64,000 bases of DNA, taken from Arachnopeziza araneosa. Its lineage: Eukaryota; Ascomycota; Leotiomycetes; Helotiales; Arachnopezizaceae. The stretch covers positions 1-64,000 of the forward strand of contig QYAI01000136.1 in NCBI GenBank assembly GCA_003988855.1. Reading direction: 5' to 3'. Below, one piece after another: positions 62,819 through 64,000 of this stretch. How positions within the stretch are numbered: position 1 is the stretch's first letter; every line of letters begins with the position of its first letter. The position numbers and the translations under genes are program-made. The notes under the pieces are model-generated. The model was given only the letters and a program-made list of their open reading frames with translations. It made no database searches and was not told where the DNA came from.

Positions 62819-63220
62819 TCAATCGTCCGCATCAACCGCGACTTCAGCAACCTCGATGACATGAGTCTCGGTCCGGATTTGCACAACACCATTCTGTTCC
62901 TGCTTCTTCTCCAGCTTCAATTCTTCCAATTGCACCAGGATGTCGCTCAAGTTCCTCTCCGACTTCTCCAGCGAGGTCTCCTCGGCACGTGTCTCAGCCG
63001 AGTACTCGGGGAGAGTATATTCCTCAGCTACATCGTCGTTGTCATCATCGTAGTACTGAGGAGGTTCGATACCCTCTAACATAATGAGGATTTTGTCGTA
63101 CAGATTGGCGTGACCAACGAGACGACGGAGGTTATGCCATTTGGCTTTCCCTTCGCGATAAAGTTTTTCCTGGGCCACTGTGCCAATGGCATAGATTTGT
63201 TGTTCTGAGATTGCTGACAT
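62819..63220 (-). CDS. Small acidic hypothetical protein
   Basis: A single-exon frame of 133 residues starting at ATG (MSAISEQQIYAIGTVAQEKLYREG). The first 55 residues are helical and mildly basic (KAKWHNLRRLVGHANLYDKILIMLEGIEPP). The remainder is acidic (YYDDDNDDVAEEYTLPEY), then a likely coiled coil (SLEKSERNLSDILVQLEELKLEKKQ), then an acidic end (VAVDADD). The pattern of a well-formed N-terminal helical domain followed by a charged coil suggests a real protein. I recognise no family with a known function. The frame is open for 15 more bases upstream, but starts there only with GTG. Confidence 0.65.
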   Translation of the reverse strand: MSAISEQQIYAIGTVAQEKLYREGKAKWHNLRRLVGHANLYDKILIMLEGIEPPQYYDDDNDDVAEEYTLPEYSAETRAEETSLEKSERNLSDILVQLEELKLEKKQEQNGVVQIRTETHVIEVAEVAVDADD

Positions 63221-64000
63221 ATTGAGCTGAGTCACTTAGGTGTAAGTGTTTCAAGGGAAGGAAGAATATGGAAATTGAAGTGCAGTACTCTGTCCAACAT
63301 ATTTGAAATGAGGAACACAGCCCCCTTCATATGTGCGTCCCCATTCCGAATATCCGCGATTTTACGAAATTCGCAATGCTGGTGTGGTGCAGAAAGTCGT
63401 GGCCATGAGATCAGGCCGTCCGTTGATTCCAATTAGCTACGCGCTATGCACAGTCAAGCAGTTACGATGCAGATCGGATGGTTTCGGTGGTTCGGGATTG
63501 GATAACTGATCTCACATTCCGCAATTTCCGAGTCGGCAGCGGAAACTTGCCCTTGGCCGCTATCGGTACTTGGCCTGATGATGATGAGACGAGGCGCAGG
63601 GCCTGACGTGGAAGGACGAATGAACGTCTGTCGCGGATTGAGTTGTGGAGAAGAAGGGGAAGAAAAACTTCTAGAAGCTTTATGACGAGTGACAAATGGG
63701 TGGATGACCAACTGTGAATCTTGATTCCTGATGACTTATCAAACCTTCCCGAGATGAGAATGAGATGGTCAACATGGCTCTTCTTTATTGAGAAGAAGAA
63801 GAAAGGTATCATAAGCATCAATGTCAAGGCAGGCTCGTCATTTCTATGCTGATCACGTGCTTTGATATGATCGGCACTCGTATTATGGTCCTCCCCTGGC
63901 TGTGCGGCCAACGGCCAACGGCAATCTGATTCAGTCACAATTACCGTCCTTAATCCGCCTATGCCTTCTCCAGTTCCGTCTATATCACACTTCTCTCTGC
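63221..64000. other. Right-edge intergenic region
   Basis: Upstream flank of the small acidic-protein gene. Frames at 63454-63938 on the minus strand have no domain. Any gene at the very edge would be cut by the window. Confidence 0.35.

Noticed and set aside
63454..63938. Two overlapping minus-strand frames at the right edge
   Set aside because: They are in different frames over the same DNA with no domain. I cannot support either.

Overview
The window looks like nuclear DNA of a filamentous ascomycete (Pezizomycotina). Genes sit on both strands with 0.2-2 kb gaps. They are interrupted by many short GT-AG introns, mostly 44-62 bp, and one has a perfect TACTAAC branch site. Gene content is typical of a plant-associated or saprotrophic mould: a GH131 glycanase, a LysM secreted protein, a PTS1-tailed Pex8, an L-type lectin and an ankyrin protein with a STAND-like N-terminus. 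Leotiomycetes is my best guess, from general resemblance only. I numbered exons by hand so that reading frames join in phase; single-base errors at splice sites are possible.

Layout. 0-1.1 kb: repeat-rich, with an LTR-like fragment and a MITE-like inverted repeat. 1.1-9.5 kb: Xaa-Pro aminopeptidase, Pho80-like cyclin, a ThDP-dependent decarboxylase/acetolactate-synthase-like enzyme with an out-of-phase splice junction, and an Arg/Glu-rich coiled-coil protein, all on the minus strand. 9.5-13.6 kb: gene-poor, with low-complexity DNA, a 40-bp minisatellite and a LysM gene broken by a TAG codon. 13.6-30.1 kb: dense conserved genes (isochorismatase-like hydrolase, THI6, eIF5, TTI1, a retropepsin-like conserved protein, an IAH1-type esterase, a CLC chloride channel).

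30.4-32.7 kb: a putative 2.3-kb element bounded by inverted repeats. Each repeat contains two copies of a 17-bp unit. The element carries a PD-(D/E)XK (Uma2-like) nuclease-family gene, and a solo LTR with a perfect 5-bp target duplication is nested in its left repeat. This is the most unusual structure in the window. 32.8-43 kb: STE14, a hexapeptide acetyltransferase, a TMEM170-family membrane protein, PEX8, TIM13, an ER/Golgi L-type lectin and a tyrosine phosphatase. 43-45 kb: AT-rich, with a degenerate intron-containing tRNA-Gly. 45-58 kb: a small mitochondrial membrane protein, a NAPE-PLD-like hydrolase, GH131, UTP16, a mitochondrial Sel1/TPR protein, a large ankyrin protein and NC2-alpha (BUR6).

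58.1-62.8 kb: 4.7 kb without a convincing gene, holding at least eight dispersed copies of a 15-bp motif, TTGTTGCAYTTCGCA. A small acidic conserved-looking protein follows near the right edge.

Functional links are limited, as expected for a eukaryotic chromosome. THI6 (thiamine synthesis) and a ThDP-dependent enzyme lie 7 kb apart. TIM13/lectin, UTP16/Sel1, STE14/acetyltransferase, IAH1/CLC, THI6/eIF5 and PEX8/TMEM170 are divergent pairs that share intergenic promoters.
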